NCBI GenBank assembly: GCA_964622685.1
Contig: CAZUUU010000002.1
Coordinates: 1-64,000 of the forward strand
Direction: 5' to 3'
From: Methylibium sp964622685
Lineage (GTDB): Bacteria > Pseudomonadota > Gammaproteobacteria > Burkholderiales > Burkholderiaceae_C
DNA: 64,000 nucleotides
The notes beneath the pieces were generated by a model that was given only the letters and a program-made list of their open reading frames with translations, had not been told where the DNA came from and did not search any database. Positions 61,271 through 64,000 of the stretch are shown here, piece after piece. The translations under genes and the position numbers were made by a program. The number at the start of each line of letters is the position of its first letter. Position 1 is the first letter of the stretch.

Positions 61271-61273
61271 AGG

Positions 61274-61711
61274 ATGTCAGATCGACGCGCGCAGCGACAC
61301 CTCCCTCACGACCCAACACTCGGTCAGCGCACAGCATCTAGCTCGGACGGCTCGCCTTGGTCCTTCGGAGAAGCTGTGTTCACACATCGGACTCAGCTCG
61401 GGATTTCGCAGGCGGCCGTAGCGGGCGCTGCAAAGGTAGCCGCCGGCTACTTCTCCGAGATCGAAAACGGCAGGCGCGTAGCGCCGCCACGTGCGACCGC
61501 AGTGCGGATCGCCACGGCGCTCCAACTCCGCCCAGAGCACGTACAGCAGCTAGTCGCCTTGGCAGAGGCTGAGCGCGCTGCCTCGACCCACGACGCGCAC
61601 CTGGCGCCGGGCGTCCGGCAACTTTTGGCCGAGATTCGTTCAGCGGCCCCTCAACTGCCTAGAGAGGCGGTTGAGCACCTCCGGGCCCGTCTTCGGGAGG
61701 TATCCATGTGA
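61274..61711 (+). CDS. XRE-family HTH regulator
   Basis: This 145-residue protein has a HTH_3 domain at about residues 31-95: FGEAVFTHRTQLGISQAAVA, then GYFSEIENGRRVAPPRATAV. The C-terminal helical segment (LAPGVRQLLAEIRSAAPQLP) probably dimerises. The start has a weak ribosome site; a GTG at 61376 has GGAG nearby but would cut helix 1. It is divergent from the hypothetical gene at 60006-61193. Confidence 0.85.
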   Translation: MSDRRAQRHLPHDPTLGQRTASSSDGSPWSFGEAVFTHRTQLGISQAAVAGAAKVAAGYFSEIENGRRVAPPRATAVRIATALQLRPEHVQQLVALAEAERAASTHDAHLAPGVRQLLAEIRSAAPQLPREAVEHLRARLREVSM

Positions 61712-62275
61712 GATCCAGAAGACAGACCCTCTCTCAAGGGCCTGTCCCCCGGAAGCCGAGGAGCTACCTCAGCCGTCGCAAGCACAGCGTAGCACCTCAT
61801 CGCCGCGGGTCAAGACGGCCTTCACTTGTCAGCGAAGACGGGCGATCGCTATGCCTCCCGCGCCCGGCGATTCGGTCGAGACCAATCGCCCCGCTCGCTT
61901 GCCTCCAGCACTGCGCCGCAAGAAATCCATCGAGCGGGGACGCGCGCCGACAGAAGTTGGCGCTGCTTCGGTTCACGTCGCTGCTTGGCAGGCCCTCGCT
62001 TGAACAGATCTCGGCGGACGACGTGACTTCCCACCCGCTTTCACCAACTTCACCAATGAGGAAGGAGGTCGGCATGAACACGTCGTAGGCCCAAAGAACA
62101 GCGGCGTCACAAGTACCAGTTGTGACGCCGCTTCCGCCGGGGGGATTGCCCAGGACTTTTTGCTATCGACGCTCAGTCTACGGACCCGAACGGGCGCCGT
62201 CAATTCCCCTTTCGCCTTGAACTTTTCAAAGCGCTGTCGCCGTGCGTTCGTGGCCACGACAGCGAGGGGAACTGC
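61712..62275. other. Intergenic region upstream of tnsA
   Basis: 564 bases. No credible full gene. It holds an AAGGAGG site followed by a four-codon frame at 62074-62088, a strong hairpin at 62101-62131, and the tnsA leader. No TnsB-type site was seen, although Tn7 itself would have its right end here. Confidence 0.5.
62101..62131. terminator. Strong perfect hairpin upstream of tnsA
   Basis: GCGGCGTCACAA-GTACCAG-TTGTGACGCCGC has 12-base perfect arms and a seven-base loop. A T run, CTTTTTG, follows only 22 bases later, so it is not a textbook terminator. It could shield tnsA from outside transcription or act as a regulator site. Confidence 0.6.
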
Positions 62276-63172
62276 ATGCGAACAACCAAACTGTTCACGC
62301 CCGACTTGCTCGACCGATTCCGCAAAGAGGGTCGCGGACACGGAACCTACATCCGATATCGCCCGTGGCATGGCGTTAGCCGCGGCGATCCGGCCAGTCT
62401 CGGCCGTTCCCACCTGATGACGTGGGGTGGTCGCCAGCGGAACCTGCTGAGTGACGACGAGTGGGTGGCCAGCCTGTTCACGCCCTTGACACCTGGCTCG
62501 GACGATCTCAGAGAGCAATTCCCGTTGAGCCTGGAGTCGGCGTGTCATGAGTTGGGCGCGTATGACGTCCGACTGGGCAAATCAGGCTTCCCCGGCACGA
62601 TCGAGATAGCACGCCAACTTGGCTATCGGCATCCCCGCGTGAACGGCAATGGGCGCTCTGCCCCATGGGTCTTCACCACGGACCTGCTGTTCACGCTGAT
62701 GGACGAGACCGGCACACGCAAGTTGCTGGCTGTGGCATGCAAGCCAACAGCCAAGCAGGAGGAGTCGAAAAAGAAGCTTCTAGCCATCGAGCGCGCGTAC
62801 TGGTTAGCACGAGATGTCGAGTGGCTGTTCATCACTCCAGACCAGTACGACGAAGCGATCGAGCTCACCCTTCGGACCTCGTTCCAATGGTGGCAGGGAG
62901 AACCGATCGCGGAAGACGCAAAGCGCGCTGCAACCGCCTTGGCTCGTCAGCTTTCGGGCTTTCCCTTGACTTACGTACTTGACCGTATCGACGAGCGTTT
63001 AGGACAAGGTCTCGAGTACGCGCAAGTCGCGTTTTGGCAGTCGGTCTGGACTCGCGAACTGCCGTTGGATTTGCGTCGTGGCTGGAGGCCACACCTGCCC
63101 ATTGAGTTTGTCTCTCCCTCGGATTTCCTTGCCTTCAACCCGATCGCATCGAGGAGGACAGCATGGAATTGA
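62276..63172 (+). CDS. tnsA: TnsA-like transposase endonuclease subunit
   Basis: This 298-residue protein starts at an ATG with GAGGGG six to eight bases upstream. The N-terminal restriction-endonuclease-like core carries the pattern expected of TnsA: Glu in SLESACHELGAYDV, then Asp in WVFTTDLLFTL and Lys in LLAVACKPTAKQEE, followed by helical C-terminal region (LAIERAYWLARDVEWLFITP) that in Tn7 contacts TnsC. TnsA cuts the 5' strand ends so that TnsA+B excise the element cleanly. It overlaps tnsB by ten bases. Confidence 0.85.
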   Translation: MRTTKLFTPDLLDRFRKEGRGHGTYIRYRPWHGVSRGDPASLGRSHLMTWGGRQRNLLSDDEWVASLFTPLTPGSDDLREQFPLSLESACHELGAYDVRLGKSGFPGTIEIARQLGYRHPRVNGNGRSAPWVFTTDLLFTLMDETGTRKLLAVACKPTAKQEESKKKLLAIERAYWLARDVEWLFITPDQYDEAIELTLRTSFQWWQGEPIAEDAKRAATALARQLSGFPLTYVLDRIDERLGQGLEYAQVAFWQSVWTRELPLDLRRGWRPHLPIEFVSPSDFLAFNPIASRRTAWN

Positions 63173-64000
63173 TGCATAACGAGGTGATTCGCATCGCTGC
63201 CGGAGAGCTCAAGGGGCTCTATCGAGTAGTGCTGGACGAGCCGAGCATCGAGCGGGTCGTGGCAGTGAGGTTGGACGCCGCCGCAGAAGATGCCCGCCCC
63301 AAAGGGGGACGCAGGAAAAAGGAGAAAACCAAGCGGCCCCGCAGAAAGGCACCTGCTCCCTTGGTCGGTGGACTTCTTTGGCTGCCGCGTGGCGAATTGG
63401 AGTCATTAGATCGCGACCACCATCTGCTCCGTGCAGAGATCGATCTCGATCCAATTTTCTATCTTCCGACCTCGGTGGATGGTGACGAAGAAGTATTCGA
63501 ATCCCGCAAAGCGGTGATGAAGGACTTCCTGTCTTTTCAGACTCTGCGCGACAGCATTCTTGTTCACTCCGGTCTCGGCGGCCTTGTGAAGGCCGTCATT
63601 CAATCGGCCACTGTAAGCAGAGCGCTGGTCTACAAACTCTGGTCACTGTTATGTCGCCACGGCATCAGTGAAACGAGCTTACGTCCGATGCGCGAGAACT
63701 GTGGTGCACCGGGGGTAGCGCGCCCATGCGACCCAGGCGGGCGAGAGAAGGCGGGCCGGAAGACCAACAAGCAAAGGATCAACGCCAAGGTCGGAATCAA
63801 GTTGGCTCCCGAGCAGCCTGGTATGAGTACGGACTGGCGTAACCGGATCATGGCGGCCGATCTGGCCATCCCTGAACCGAAACCGGAGATGCCAGCCCGC
63901 TACACGATGATCATCAACAGCCACTTCGTCGATCGCTTCAAATACGTCGATGGCAAGTTGGTAGCCGTAGAGCCTGACAAGGCATCCGAGCTCGCGAAGC
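63163..64000 (+). CDS. tnsB: TnsB-like transposase, 5' part (runs off the window)
   Basis: The frame is open from the ATG at 63163 to the window edge (279 codons visible). The visible part corresponds to the N-terminal DNA-binding and linker regions of a retroviral-integrase-type transposase: SATVSRALVYKLWSLLCRHG looks like a helix-turn-helix, followed by a basic segment (DPGGREKAGRKTNKQRINAK). The DDE core must lie further right. GAGGAGGA is five to six bases before the ATG, inside the end of tnsA. Confidence 0.8.
   Translation, partial: MELMHNEVIRIAAGELKGLYRVVLDEPSIERVVAVRLDAAAEDARPKGGRRKKEKTKRPRRKAPAPLVGGLLWLPRGELESLDRDHHLLRAEIDLDPIFYLPTSVDGDEEVFESRKAVMKDFLSFQTLRDSILVHSGLGGLVKAVIQSATVSRALVYKLWSLLCRHGISETSLRPMRENCGAPGVARPCDPGGREKAGRKTNKQRINAKVGIKLAPEQPGMSTDWRNRIMAADLAIPEPKPEMPARYTMIINSHFVDRFKYVDGKLVAVEPDKASELAK

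Larger units (their letters stand above)
42967..64000. mobile_element. Tn7-like element (partial, continues beyond the window)
   Basis: The region starts at a Tn7-type end and has visibly lower GC and different codon use from the DNA to the left. It carries tnsA and the start of tnsB at its right. Between them lie a secreted protein, a four-gene giant-protein operon, a hypothetical gene and an XRE gene as cargo. The second end, tnsC and any target-selection gene must lie past position 64000. The tnsA gene is unusually far (19 kb) from the visible end. Confidence 0.65.

Noticed and set aside
61708..62088. Possible 126-residue basic protein before tnsA
   Set aside because: Arg/Ser/Pro-rich, no conserved pattern, no proper ribosome site, and overlapped by equally unconvincing frames.
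62101..62131. The hairpin upstream of tnsA as the second transposon end
   Set aside because: It lacks a TGT/ACA terminus and any TnsB-like site nearby, and its symmetry fits an RNA or operator structure better.
1..64000. CRISPR arrays, rRNA and tRNA genes
   Set aside because: No regularly spaced direct repeats of CRISPR type and no recognisable rRNA or tRNA sequence were seen by eye.

Overview
The window is a high-GC betaproteobacterial chromosome segment, most likely from the Burkholderiales (Rubrivivax/Leptothrix/Methylibium-like). The order rplM-rpsI, DUF6776, bactofilin, erpA, the llpE-bpeE-bpeF-oprC type efflux operon, an orphan gspA-gspB pair, tandem DUF4148 genes and an H-NS protein of the short betaproteobacterial kind all point that way. 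No rRNA, tRNA or CRISPR array was found.

Layout. 1-2.6 kb: rplM, rpsI, a DUF6776 membrane protein, bactofilin and erpA, all on the minus strand with two rho-independent terminators. 2.9-9.9 kb: a GNAT protein, DUF2726 protein, SrkA-like kinase, HtpG, a cation/proton antiporter and a YbdK-type ligase. 9.9-13.6 kb: two paralogous DUF4148 secreted proteins with matching upstream motifs, a divergent OmpR/CusR-type two-component system, and a tandem palindromic intergenic repeat. 13.6-19.8 kb: an AcoR-like sigma-54 activator, then a zeta-toxin pair and a HigBA-type pair, then a flavin monooxygenase preceded by a good -24/-12 promoter and an upstream dyad. The two toxin-antitoxin modules appear to sit between the activator and its target. 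20.1-28.0 kb: an RND efflux operon (outer-membrane factor, pump, adaptor, catalytically degenerate LlpE) with a divergent LysR regulator and a perfect 20-bp dyad. 28-43 kb: fumC, an inner-membrane protein, gspAB, hns, a frameshifted L,D-transpeptidase, an NrtR-like regulator divergent from an SPFH/NAD-kinase-like pair through a clear promoter-operator, an AraC protein, an SDR, and a cluster of secreted proteins of unknown function.

At about 42,967 the composition changes abruptly. A TGT terminus is followed by three related sites ending in TCG(T/A)AAAC within 150 bp, which resembles a Tn7-family end with TnsB sites. From there to the right edge the DNA has lower GC. It carries a four-gene minus-strand operon: a secreted Cys/His protein, a Tat-exported giant of about 2,600 residues, a second giant of about 1,830 residues, and another secreted Cys/His protein. 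It also carries a further secreted protein, a divergent hypothetical/XRE pair, tnsA, and the 5' part of tnsB, which runs off the window. I recognise no known family for the giant-protein operon. It is the best candidate for an undescribed system, carried as cargo on a Tn7-like transposon.

All calls come from reading the sequence; no database search was run. Start codons were chosen by Shine-Dalgarno spacing, overlap with neighbours and signal-peptide position.
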